A stretch of 21,261 nt of DNA from JAXHUH01 sp034211175 (GTDB taxonomy: Bacteria > Actinomycetota > Acidimicrobiia > Acidimicrobiales > CAIXPF01), in NCBI GenBank assembly GCA_034211175.1, contig JAXHUH010000003.1:1-21261 (forward strand), written 5' to 3'. Below are positions 1 through 6,979 of this stretch, piece by piece. The position numbers and the translations under genes were made by a program. Positions within the stretch are counted from its first letter, which is position 1. Each line of letters opens with the position of its first letter. Below the pieces are notes generated by a model. It did no database searches and was not told where the DNA came from. It was given only the letters and a program-made list of their open reading frames with translations.

Positions 1-99
1 GCACCGTCGACGACCACCACGACCGCACCGTCGACGACCACGACCACGGCGCCGACCACGACCACGACGGCGCCGACCACCACGACCACGACGACCCCG
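1..99 (+). repeat. Thr-rich low-complexity coding repeat
   Basis: The first 99 bases encode runs of four to seven Thr separated by Ala-Pro or Ala-Pro-Ser, as imperfect repeats of ACC/ACG codons. This is a flexible extracellular linker preceding the PASTA domain. Such near-repetitive DNA is prone to length change between strains. Confidence 0.8.
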
Positions 100-306
100 G
101 CGCAGGGCCTGGTCCCCGTGCCCGCGGTCGTCGGCCTCTCACCCGCCGCCGCCGGCTCGACGCTCGCCTCCCAGGGGCTCGGCGTCAACGAGGTCGGCCT
201 GCCCGGTGGTAATGGCGGCCCGACCGTCGTCGACCAGTCACCGAGCCCGGGGCGGCCGGTCCCGGCCGGCACCACCGTCGTGGTCGTCGTCCGCGGCGGC
301 GACTGA
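1..306 (+). CDS. PASTA-domain protein, C-terminal end (partial)
   Basis: The frame is open from the first base and stops at TGA 304-306. It begins in a Thr/Ser/Pro/Ala-rich low-complexity linker (about 33 residues), followed by one PASTA-type domain. The domain has the usual pattern: a 'VPxVVGLSPxxA' opening, a middle with 'VVDQSPSPG', and a 'VPAGTTVVVVV' closing strand. PASTA domains occur outside the membrane in Ser/Thr kinases (PknB type), penicillin-binding proteins and some secreted proteins. A Thr-rich linker before a C-terminal PASTA domain fits a kinase or a cell-wall protein, but the catalytic part lies outside the window, so the function cannot be assigned. The domain call is firm and the protein identity is open. 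Confidence 0.85.
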   Translation, partial: APSTTTTTAPSTTTTTAPTTTTTAPTTTTTTTPAQGLVPVPAVVGLSPAAAGSTLASQGLGVNEVGLPGGNGGPTVVDQSPSPGRPVPAGTTVVVVVRGGD

Positions 307-507
307 GCGCCGGAACGCCCGACGGCCACGCCGTTGCCGTCCCGGGCCCCGCCCGATCGCTGCGTGGGCCCGGCGACCAGCGATGGGCCAAACTTGACGG
401 GCACCCACGGCGGAAAGCGGGCGAGGCGGTCGTACCGTCGGACGCCGGGGTACCCCCGGGCGACCGGGGGGACGACGATCGGGGCGAAGGACGATCGGGC
501 GGTTCAG
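307..507. other. Intergenic stretch, no gene seen
   Basis: These 201 bases separate the PASTA gene from the metallopeptidase. The peptidase frame stays open upstream to TTG 334, but the Pro/Arg-rich translation there resembles no signal peptide, so I treat it as non-coding. A TTGACG hexamer at 395-400 resembles a -35 box but has no good -10 at 16-18 bp. A GAAGGA at 486-491 is the only Shine-Dalgarno-like run near the chosen start. I see no clear terminator. Confidence 0.4.
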
Positions 508-3024
508 TTGCTGAGGCGGAGGACCACTCCACGGGGGCTCATCGGCCGGCTGGTGGCGGTGTGCGCCACCCTGGCCGCGCCGGGCGCGCTCCTGGTCGGC
601 GGCACGGCGTCGGCATCGGCCGCCGAGGGGACGCCCGCGCCCGGGTCGTGCACGCCGGCGGTCGTCGTGCAGGGCCAGATGGTCGACTGCTCGGTGGCGC
701 TCGTCACGGTGAGCGGCCTCGACACCGGCGCCAACCTCCAAGCCGTGGTCGACGGCACCACCGACCTCGACCCCGAGTCCGGCCGCTGCCGGGTCGACGG
801 CGAGATGCTGCGCTGCGACGCCGTCCCGGTTCCCTCCGGGGCCGTCGGCGTCGTCGATGTCGTGCTGCGCTCACGCGTCGGCACCGTCGAGCCGTTCGCG
901 GCCGTCGAGGTCCTCCCGCTCGAGGACCAGCCGCTGACCGTCGTCGGGTCGTCCCGCGAACCGGTCGCCCTCGACGGTCGCCCGCTGGTCCTGCCGGTCA
1001 TGTCGCTCGACCGCGCCGTCACCGACCTCGGCGTGCACGCGTTCGTCCGGGCCCGCGGCTCGGACGAGGTCGTCGACGTCGTCGAGGTCCACATGGCGGC
1101 CGACGGCGGCGGCGAGCTGACCGTGCCGCCCGGCGACCCGGGCCGGTACACCCTCCGGTTCTGCGTCGGCCCGACCCCCGACACCTGCCGGGAGGCCCCG
1201 GGCGAGTACCGGTTCCAGGTGCTCGACGCCACCCCGCGCCCGCTCGTCGCCGACCACAACGTCGAGGGTGCCGATCGCATCAACATGGTGCTCGTCGGCT
1301 CCGGGTTCGGCGCCGAGGACGACTTCGTCGAGGTCGCCCGGGCGATGGTGAGCACCGAGCCGCTCCTCCTCGACCGCGACGGGCGGCTCGTCGATCCCGG
1401 CAACCCCGACGCGGCGTCACTCGAGCTCGGCCCGTTCGCCATCGAGCCGATGCGCTCGCTCATCGACCGGTTCAACCTCTGGTACCTGCCCGACGATCTC
1501 GCCGACCCACGGGCCCTCGCCCACGGCCCGTCGTCCGAGCGCGGCTTCGAGAGCCTCGGCCTGGCGAACTACCAGGTCACGGTCATCGACCTCGGCCACA
1601 GCGGTGAGCTGCGGCGCTCCGCCGCCCACCTCGCCGACGTCGGCAACGCCACGACCGACCCGGTCTTCGGCAGCGCGGTGATCGCCACCCGGGCGGGCCG
1701 CCCGCTCGAAGCCGCCGACGTGTTCGCCCACGAGCTCGGCCACGCCCTCTTCGGGCTGCGCGACGAGTACATCGAACCGACCGGCGTCGCCCCCGGGCTC
1801 GGGGAGCCGAACTGCGCCCCCGACCGCACCGTCGCCGAGCAGTGGTGGGGCGACCTCGTCGGCGCGGTCGATCCGTTCGCCGACGAGTACCGGCGCATGC
1901 TCGTGGCCCACGGCTTCGTCGCCCCCTCGGAGGCCGATCTGGCCCGGGCGATCGAGGTGGGCTACATCGACGGCGGCTGCTACGTCGACGACGCGGTCGT
2001 CGTCCGCCCGACCCGCGACTCGCTGATGAACCTGATCGAGATCACCCCGGTCTGGGGGTCGGTCAACCGTGAGCGGGTCGAGACGGTGCTCGACAACTTC
2101 ACCGGTCGTGCCCAGCTCTCCGAGGCCTCGGACCCGTCGGACCAGCTCGCCGACGTCGCCTGCGCCACCGCGGCCCGCCGCGCCGGTGAGGCCGTCACCT
2201 GCACCGCCCGGCTCCACCCCTACGTCGACCCGCCCCCCGGCGGCATCCGCATCCGCCTCGAGGGCGGCGTCCCGGTGGCGTGCGGGACGACCGGCGAGAC
2301 CGGCGCCGCGCCGGTGGCGCTCACCTGTCGGGACGTGCCCTCACCGGTGCGGGCCGGGGTCCTCACCGTCGAGGCGTCGTTCGACGCTGCCGACTTCACC
2401 GCGATCGGCACCGCCGGGCCGCTCGAGATGCCCCGCATCGCCGGCGTGAGCATCGACGACTCGACCCCCGAGCAGGTCTCGCTCGCGGTCACCCTCGAGG
2501 ACGTCGCCGACGCCGCCGACGTCGGCCTGGTCGTCATCGCCGGCACCGCGCAGCCGATGGCGGCACGATCCGCCCCGGTGACCACGCTCCAGGTCGCGAT
2601 GCGGCCCGGTCTCGACGAGGTGTGCGTCGCGGTCGACGACGGCACCGGCGCTCCGCTCGACGGCAGCGAGCGCTGCGTGCTCGTCCCCGAGGTCGCCGCC
2701 CAGGTCGCGGCGGCCGACGCGGTGCCCGAGGGCCGGCCCCAGCTCGTCGCGGCCGCGGTCGCGGTCATCGTCGCCATCATCTCGGTCGTGGTCGTCGCCG
2801 GGCGTCCCCGCGACGAGCGCCTGAGCGCGACCGAGGCTCAGGACCCGGCCATGGCCGCGGCGATGGCGGCACCGACCGCGACCTCCACCGCGGCGTCGGC
2901 CGAGGCCGCGTCGGCGTCGTCCTCCCGCACCGCGAGGGCGCCCCAGCCGTCCGAGGAGACGAGGACCCCCCGCTCGGCCAGGTCGACCCGGTCGAGGCCG
3001 CCGAGCCACAGCAGCGACGAGTAG
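508..3024 (+). CDS. Secreted, membrane-anchored M64-like zinc metallopeptidase
   Basis: I chose TTG 508 because it gives a standard signal peptide: an Arg-rich start, a hydrophobic core and an Ala-Ser-Ala-Ala cleavage region near residue 38. The resulting protein is 838 aa. The zinc site is HELGH at residues 408-412, followed by 'ALFGLRDEY' and then 'EPNC...WWG'. This is the layout of IgA-peptidase family M64 (HExGH followed by GLxDEY). The N-terminal ~230 residues and the region after ~540 look like beta-rich modules with paired Cys. A single membrane helix (about 744-766) follows, then a Ser/Thr/Arg-rich tail of about 70 residues. The active domain would face outside, anchored at its C terminus. 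The last 187 bp overlap the opposite-strand gene. The substrate is unknown. The start is uncertain: GTG 553 or 559 would cut away the signal's positive charges. Confidence 0.8.
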   Translation: MLRRRTTPRGLIGRLVAVCATLAAPGALLVGGTASASAAEGTPAPGSCTPAVVVQGQMVDCSVALVTVSGLDTGANLQAVVDGTTDLDPESGRCRVDGEMLRCDAVPVPSGAVGVVDVVLRSRVGTVEPFAAVEVLPLEDQPLTVVGSSREPVALDGRPLVLPVMSLDRAVTDLGVHAFVRARGSDEVVDVVEVHMAADGGGELTVPPGDPGRYTLRFCVGPTPDTCREAPGEYRFQVLDATPRPLVADHNVEGADRINMVLVGSGFGAEDDFVEVARAMVSTEPLLLDRDGRLVDPGNPDAASLELGPFAIEPMRSLIDRFNLWYLPDDLADPRALAHGPSSERGFESLGLANYQVTVIDLGHSGELRRSAAHLADVGNATTDPVFGSAVIATRAGRPLEAADVFAHELGHALFGLRDEYIEPTGVAPGLGEPNCAPDRTVAEQWWGDLVGAVDPFADEYRRMLVAHGFVAPSEADLARAIEVGYIDGGCYVDDAVVVRPTRDSLMNLIEITPVWGSVNRERVETVLDNFTGRAQLSEASDPSDQLADVACATAARRAGEAVTCTARLHPYVDPPPGGIRIRLEGGVPVACGTTGETGAAPVALTCRDVPSPVRAGVLTVEASFDAADFTAIGTAGPLEMPRIAGVSIDDSTPEQVSLAVTLEDVADAADVGLVVIAGTAQPMAARSAPVTTLQVAMRPGLDEVCVAVDDGTGAPLDGSERCVLVPEVAAQVAAADAVPEGRPQLVAAAVAVIVAIISVVVVAGRPRDERLSATEAQDPAMAAAMAAPTATSTAASAEAASASSSRTARAPQPSEETRTPRSARSTRSRPPSHSSDE

Positions 3025-4433
3025 CCGTCGACCCCGAGCGCGTTCCGCAGCCGGGCGGCGCGGGCCGCGGTTGCGTCGCGGTGGTCGTCGAGGACCCGCA
3101 GCGTCTCCAGCGCGGCGACGACGGTGACCGCATCGGGCAGGTCGGGGACCAGCTCGACCGGCGCACCGCCGGGCGCCCCGCCGTCGACGAACCCGCCGTC
3201 GAGCAGCTCGGCCGGGCCGACGACTGCGGCGAGCGGTGCGCCGTTCGCCATCGATTCGCCGAGGACCACCAGGTCGGCGTCGATGCCGACCGAGGCCGCG
3301 AACCCGTGCGCTCCGGTGACCAGCCCGCGGCGTTCGTCGGCCACGATCAGCCCGCCGGTGTCGCGGGCGTCGGCGGCCTGGCGGCGGAGCGCCTCGAGCT
3401 CGCCCGGCGAGGCGCACGGGCGCACGACCACCGGCTCCCGGCCCGAGCCGGCCCGGGCCGCCGCGACGGCCACGGCGAGCGCGGCGTGGCCCGACCGCGT
3501 GAACCGGACCCGCCCACCGCCGAACCGGTCGACCAGCAGCTCGGCCAGGCGGACCGTCCCCTCGTGGAGCAGGCTCGTGGCGGTCACCAGGTCGGCCTGG
3601 CGGCGGACCGCCTCGACGATCCGGGGATGGGCGTGCCCGCATGCCACGGCGCCCGACGCCAGGTCGAGGTCGACCAGCTCGCGCCCGTCGGCCTCGAGCA
3701 GCCGGGCCCCGCGGCCCGAGCGGGCGACGGGCCGACCGGACGGGACCGCCGGGCCGAGCACCGCCGCGGCTCGCTCGCCGACCAGCTCGGCCACCGGCGC
3801 CGACGTGAGCCCGGTGACGTCGTCCCAACCGTCGGGCAGCGTCAGCGCCGGCCACGCCCGGTCGGGCTGCCAGCGCAACCAGGTCCCGTCGAACGGGCCC
3901 TCCCCGTCGGCGATCATCGCCCGCACACGGTCGGCCGCGGCCGGCACCCGGGCCGCGCCGTCGGGGCCGAGGACCGCCATCCGGGCGAGCTGGGCGAGGT
4001 CGTCGGTGTCCTTCGGCTCGCAGTTCGACCCGTCGGGCTCGGCCATCAGGTCGAGCGAGTGGTCGAGCGTGTCGAGACCGGCGCCGAACCGGCGCGGCGG
4101 GTCCATCAGGTCGATCTTCCAGCCCAGCGGCTCGAGCGTCTCGCGGTCGCGGAACAGCACCGCGGCCCACGGCTCGCCGTCGCAGAACACGTACAGCGAC
4201 CCCGGACCGAACCACCGTTCCTCGCGCAGGACCCAGCCCTGGTCGGGGGTCTGGCTCTGCAGCCCGTCGAGGAGGCGGGGCCAGCCGACCGTCGAGTCCG
4301 GGACCAGGTAGCCGGCCACCAGCCCCGGCCGGTCCTCGATCACCCGCAGCGGGCGCACCGACCGGATGTGACCGGCCAGCACCTCCCGCAGGACGATCGT
4401 CTCGCCCACCTGCCACCGCTGCGTCGCACCCAT
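2838..4433 (-). CDS. DUF402 domain fused to degenerate class-III aminotransferase-like domain
   Basis: ATG at 4433, 531 aa. Residues ~5-190 match the DUF402/FomD-like pattern: 'VGETIVLREVLAGH', then 'GLDTLDHSLDLM.EPDG' and 'EPKDTDDLAQLARM'. DUF402 members include nucleotide phosphohydrolases such as FomD. Residues ~225-520 follow the glutamate-1-semialdehyde/ornithine aminotransferase fold: 'DLDLASGAVACGHAHPRIVEAV', 'VRFTRSGHAALAVA', 'LIVADERRGLVTG' (cofactor Asp366) and 'LVVLGESMANGAPLAAVVG'. In active enzymes the last motif reads LGK, with Lys forming the PLP Schiff base; here residue 393 is Glu (GAA). The block holding the family's YHG motif is also missing, so the domain is short. It is probably non-catalytic for transamination. 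No Shine-Dalgarno is visible; a TACCGT 8 nt upstream suggests a leaderless mRNA. Confidence 0.8.
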   Translation of the reverse strand: MGATQRWQVGETIVLREVLAGHIRSVRPLRVIEDRPGLVAGYLVPDSTVGWPRLLDGLQSQTPDQGWVLREERWFGPGSLYVFCDGEPWAAVLFRDRETLEPLGWKIDLMDPPRRFGAGLDTLDHSLDLMAEPDGSNCEPKDTDDLAQLARMAVLGPDGAARVPAAADRVRAMIADGEGPFDGTWLRWQPDRAWPALTLPDGWDDVTGLTSAPVAELVGERAAAVLGPAVPSGRPVARSGRGARLLEADGRELVDLDLASGAVACGHAHPRIVEAVRRQADLVTATSLLHEGTVRLAELLVDRFGGGRVRFTRSGHAALAVAVAAARAGSGREPVVVRPCASPGELEALRRQAADARDTGGLIVADERRGLVTGAHGFAASVGIDADLVVLGESMANGAPLAAVVGPAELLDGGFVDGGAPGGAPVELVPDLPDAVTVVAALETLRVLDDHRDATAARAARLRNALGVDGYSSLLWLGGLDRVDLAERGVLVSSDGWGALAVREDDADAASADAAVEVAVGAAIAAAMAGS

Positions 4434-4589
4434 CGCCAGCGACGGTACCGGCGCGCCACCCCACCCCAACCCGTTCCGGCCTACACACCCACCACGGCGA
4501 CCTGGTCGTTCGTCGCGGCCCGTGTCGACCAGAACGGGCTCGTCGATGTCGCACTTCCCGGCGGCGGGGCGGGGTGCGACAGTGGACCG
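4434..4589. promoter_or_regulatory. Divergent promoter region between DUF402 gene and AraC gene
   Basis: This 156-bp gap separates two head-to-head genes. On the minus strand, TACCGT (4442-4447) ends 8 nt before the ATG at 4433, the spacing expected for a -10 of a leaderless actinobacterial transcript. An inverted repeat CTGGTCG (4502-4508) / CGACCAG (4526-4532), 24 bp apart, sits mid-gap and could be an operator. No convincing -35 is visible on either strand. These are candidates from sequence pattern only. Confidence 0.4.
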
Positions 4590-5486
4590 ATGGAGCCCGC
4601 CGTGGTCGAGCCCATCGCCGGTGAGGCCGACGGCGTGCGCTGGTCGGTCCTCGACGGGCGCCCCCACCCGGGTCTCGACGGACTCGTCGTGCGCTACTCC
4701 GACTACACCGAGCACAGCCGGACGGCCCTGCGCCGCCGGCAGGTCGCGACACCCGGCGTGACCGTCATCCTCAGCTACGGCGACCCGCTCCGCCTCGAGT
4801 TCGACGGCGGCCCGGCCGTCGAGCACCGCTCGTTTGTCGCCGGCATCCACGACGCCTGCGTCATCACCGAGTACCAGGGTCCCCAGGGCGGGATGCAGGT
4901 CGACCTCACGCCCATCGGGGCCCACCGCCTGCTCGGGGTGCCGATGCGCCACCTCACCAACGAGCGCATCGACACCGCCGCGCTCGACGTCGCCGTGGAC
5001 CTGGTCGAGCTCACCGACCGCCTCGCCCACGCGGCGACCCGGGTCGAGCGGTTCGCCGTCGTCGACGAGGTCCTGCTCGCCGCGGCCGCCACCGGCCCGG
5101 TGGTGCGGCCGGAGACCGCCTGGGCGTGGCGCCAGCTGCAGCGGACCGGCGGGCTCGTGAGCGTGAACGAGCTCGCCGACGAGATCGGCTGGAGCCGCCG
5201 CCACCTGATCCGCCGCTTCGGTGAGGAGATCGGCCTGTCGCCGAAGCCGGTCGCCCGGCTCCTGCGCTTCAGCCGTGCCGTCGACCTGTTCGGGATGTTG
5301 GCCCAGCCCGGCCCCGTCCCGGACGGCGGGCCGCGGCCGTTCACGATCAGCGACGTCGCCGCCACCACCGGCTACGCCGACCACAGCCACCTCGTCCGGG
5401 AGTTCCGCCGCCTCGCCGGCTGCTCCCCGTCGGCCTACCTCGCCGACCTCACCGCCGCCGGCCACGGCGCCATCACCACCCCCTGA
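4590..5486 (+). CDS. AraC-family transcriptional regulator of the pob/pca cluster
   Basis: ATG 4590, 298 aa. The N-terminal half has the 'VRYSDYTEHSRTALRRRQ' then 'GVTVILSYGDPLRLEF' pattern of the DUF6597-type sensor region found in many actinobacterial AraC regulators. The C-terminal ~110 residues carry two helix-turn-helix units: 'SVNELADEIGWSRRHLIRRF', then 'ISDVAATTGYADHSHLVREF' followed by 'GCSPSAYL'. It lies directly upstream of pobA in the same direction, so it is the likely activator or repressor of the 4-hydroxybenzoate genes. That role rests on neighbourhood, since the effector cannot be read from sequence. Pathway regulators elsewhere are often IclR, MarR or AraC types, so the class is compatible. 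The possible binding site at 5614-5653 supports the link. Confidence 0.85.
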   Translation: MEPAVVEPIAGEADGVRWSVLDGRPHPGLDGLVVRYSDYTEHSRTALRRRQVATPGVTVILSYGDPLRLEFDGGPAVEHRSFVAGIHDACVITEYQGPQGGMQVDLTPIGAHRLLGVPMRHLTNERIDTAALDVAVDLVELTDRLAHAATRVERFAVVDEVLLAAAATGPVVRPETAWAWRQLQRTGGLVSVNELADEIGWSRRHLIRRFGEEIGLSPKPVARLLRFSRAVDLFGMLAQPGPVPDGGPRPFTISDVAATTGYADHSHLVREFRRLAGCSPSAYLADLTAAGHGAITTP

Positions 5487-5500
5487 CACCCCCGAAGGCG

Positions 5501-5604
5501 GTTCTGGGTTCCTGCCGTGGCACGGCGTGCCGGCCGGGGAACCCAGAACGATCTGGTTCTGGGTTCCTGCCGTGGCGCGGCGTGCCGGCCGGGGAACCCA
5601 GAAC
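5501..5604. repeat. Tandem pair of 49-bp palindromic elements (55-bp period)
   Basis: Copies lie at 5501-5549 and 5556-5604, separated by GATCTG. They differ at one base (A 5522 versus G 5577). Each is bounded by perfect 12-bp inverted arms, GTTCTGGGTTCC and GGAACCCAGAAC; inside copy 1 is a second palindrome, GGCACGGCGTGCC. The pair starts 14 bp after the AraC stop codon. It could form two strong hairpins (a terminator without a U-tract), be a REP/MITE-like element, or bind a dimeric protein. No coding role is plausible. Confidence 0.8.
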
Positions 5605-5613
5605 AGGGCCGAG

Positions 5614-5661
5614 TGTGCGGTGTGCGAACAGAGTGCGCGCTGTGCGGACACGCGGTAAGGT
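5614..5661 (+). promoter_or_regulatory. Candidate pobA promoter with 20-bp-period direct repeat (AraC-type operator)
   Basis: Two adjacent 20-mers, 5614-5633 and 5634-5653, match at 14 of the first 17 positions. Each contains two TGTGCG-like hexamers. AraC-family proteins usually bind direct repeats about two helical turns apart, as here. A TAAGGT (5656-5661) fits an actinobacterial -10, with no recognisable -35. The repeat overlaps where the -35 would be, as expected for an activator-dependent promoter. A small palindrome, TCAGGGGCCCTGA (5677-5689), lies in the 5' UTR. This is inference from pattern. Confidence 0.5.
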
Positions 5662-5716
5662 CTGCGGGACGGGACATCAGGGGCCCTGACGGACGCAACC
5701 ACAGGGGGCGAGCGCC

Positions 5717-6898
5717 GTGGCGACGACGCGGACACAGGTCGGGATCATCGGAGGAGGTCCCGCCGGGCTCCTCCTCGCCAAGCTCCTCCACACCGCCGGC
5801 ATCGACAGCGTCATCCTCGAGCAGCGGACCCGCGCCTACGTCCTGTCCCGCATCCGGGCCGGCGTGCTCGAGCAGGGCTCGGTCGAGCTGCTGCGCGACG
5901 CCGGCGTCGGCGAGCGCATGGACCGCGAGGGCTTCGGTCACGACGGCGTCAACCTCGCGTTCGGCGGCGGGCTCCTCCACGTCGACTTCCGCGAGCTGAC
6001 CGGCCGCCACGTCATGGTCTACGGCCAGACCGAGGTCACCAAGGACCTCTACGACGCCCTCGACCGCGTCGGCGCCGCCATCGTCGACGAGGCCCTCGAC
6101 GTCCAGCCCCACGACGTCACCACCGATTCGCCGTACCTGACCTACACCCACGACGGCGAGAGCCACCGCCTCGACTGCGACTACATCGCCGGCTGCGACG
6201 GCTACCACGGCGTCAGCCGCACCGTCATCCCCGACGACGTGCTCCGCACCTACGAGCGCGTCTACCCGTTCGGCTGGCTGGGGATCCTGTCGGAGACGCC
6301 ACCGGTGAACGACGAGCTGATCTACGCGAACCACCCCCGCGGGTTCGCCCTGTGCTCGATGCGCAACCCGATGCTGAGCCGCTACTACGTCCAGTGCGAC
6401 CTCGGCGACGAGCCCGGCGACTGGTCCGACCAGCAGTTCTGGGACGAGCTCCACGCGCGCCTGCCCGACGACGTCGCCGCCCGGATGGTCACCGGCCCGT
6501 CGATCGAGAAGTCGATCGCCCCGCTGCGCAGCTTCGTCGCCGAGCCGATGCGCCACGGCCGGCTCCTGCTCGCCGGCGACGCCGCCCACATCGTCCCGCC
6601 GACCGGCGCCAAGGGCCTCAACCTGGCGTTCTCCGACGTCCACTACCTGTCGCAGGCACTCGTCGAGGCGATCGGCAAGGGGTCCGAGACCGGCATCGAG
6701 ACCTACTCGGAGCGGGCGCTGGCGCGGGTGTGGAAGGCGGTGCGGTTCTCGTGGTGGATGACCACGCTGATGCACCGCTTCGACGAGGACGGCCCGTTCG
6801 GCACGAAGATCCAGGAGGCGGAGCTCGACTACCTGGCCGGCTCGGAGGCCGCGCAGGTCTCGTTCGCCGAGAACTACACGGGCCTCCCGTTCGACTGA
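5717..6898 (+). CDS. pobA: 4-hydroxybenzoate 3-monooxygenase
   Basis: This FAD monooxygenase converts 4-hydroxybenzoate to protocatechuate using NAD(P)H and O2, in the cytoplasm. The 393-aa length equals the classic enzyme (394 aa in Pseudomonas). The three flavin-monooxygenase signatures are present: the FAD-binding 'IIGGGPAGLLLAKLLHTAGI' near the start, 'CDYIAGCDGYHGVSR' (DG motif), and 'LLLAGDAAHIVPPTGAKGLN' (GD motif). The substrate residues of PobA (Tyr201, Ser212, Arg214, Tyr222 in Pseudomonas) correspond to Tyr203, Ser214, Arg216 and Tyr224. The C terminus 'AENYTGLPFD' is also typical. GTG 5717 is preceded by AGGGGG at a suitable distance. The helix that sets coenzyme choice reads 'LEQRTRAYVL', differing from the Pseudomonas form, so NADH versus NADPH preference cannot be assumed. 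It heads the pca genes. Confidence 0.96.
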   Translation: MATTRTQVGIIGGGPAGLLLAKLLHTAGIDSVILEQRTRAYVLSRIRAGVLEQGSVELLRDAGVGERMDREGFGHDGVNLAFGGGLLHVDFRELTGRHVMVYGQTEVTKDLYDALDRVGAAIVDEALDVQPHDVTTDSPYLTYTHDGESHRLDCDYIAGCDGYHGVSRTVIPDDVLRTYERVYPFGWLGILSETPPVNDELIYANHPRGFALCSMRNPMLSRYYVQCDLGDEPGDWSDQQFWDELHARLPDDVAARMVTGPSIEKSIAPLRSFVAEPMRHGRLLLAGDAAHIVPPTGAKGLNLAFSDVHYLSQALVEAIGKGSETGIETYSERALARVWKAVRFSWWMTTLMHRFDEDGPFGTKIQEAELDYLAGSEAAQVSFAENYTGLPFD

Positions 6899-6920
6899 CG
6901 GGCACGTTCGACCGACCGAG

Positions 6921-6979
6921 CGGCCCGCGGGCGGGCCGGGACAAGGAGCATCATGAGCGCGGAGCACCATGCGCACTGA
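6921..6979 (+). promoter_or_regulatory. pobA-pcaI spacer: hairpin, strong Shine-Dalgarno and 8-codon leader ORF
   Basis: The 70-bp gap between pobA and pcaI holds a perfect 7-bp stem with a 4-nt loop (CGGCCCG/CGGGCCG, 6921-6938), then AAGGAG (6943-6948). That Shine-Dalgarno is well placed for ATG 6953, which opens an 8-codon ORF (MSAEHHAH) ending at TGA 6977-6979, 8 nt inside pcaI. It is not in frame with pcaI. The leader could couple ribosomes onto pcaI or be incidental. Confidence 0.4.

Noticed and set aside
1..99. Possible CRISPR-like or minisatellite array
   Set aside because: The repetition is Thr/Ala/Pro codons in an open frame; there are no spacers of constant length.
395..400. TTGACG as the -35 of the metallopeptidase promoter
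   Set aside because: No acceptable -10 hexamer lies 16-18 bp downstream.
2280..5486. A 1068-aa plus-strand ORF running through the DUF402 gene into the AraC regulator
   Set aside because: Only the part from ATG 4590 has recognisable protein sequence; upstream it is an Arg/Gly-rich shadow of the opposite-strand gene.
5501..5604. Two-unit CRISPR remnant
   Set aside because: The units are palindromic over 49 bp with only a 6-bp separator, unlike repeats with spacers of about 30 bp.
5517..5658. Short frames through the palindrome pair giving similar peptides on both strands
   Set aside because: The peptides are only translations of the repeated DNA; no start signals or homologous content support a gene.
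4434..5735. Upstream extension of the minus-strand DUF402 frame to 5735
   Set aside because: The extension is antisense to the AraC gene and to the palindromes and has no homologous pattern; the DUF402 domain begins right after the ATG at 4433.
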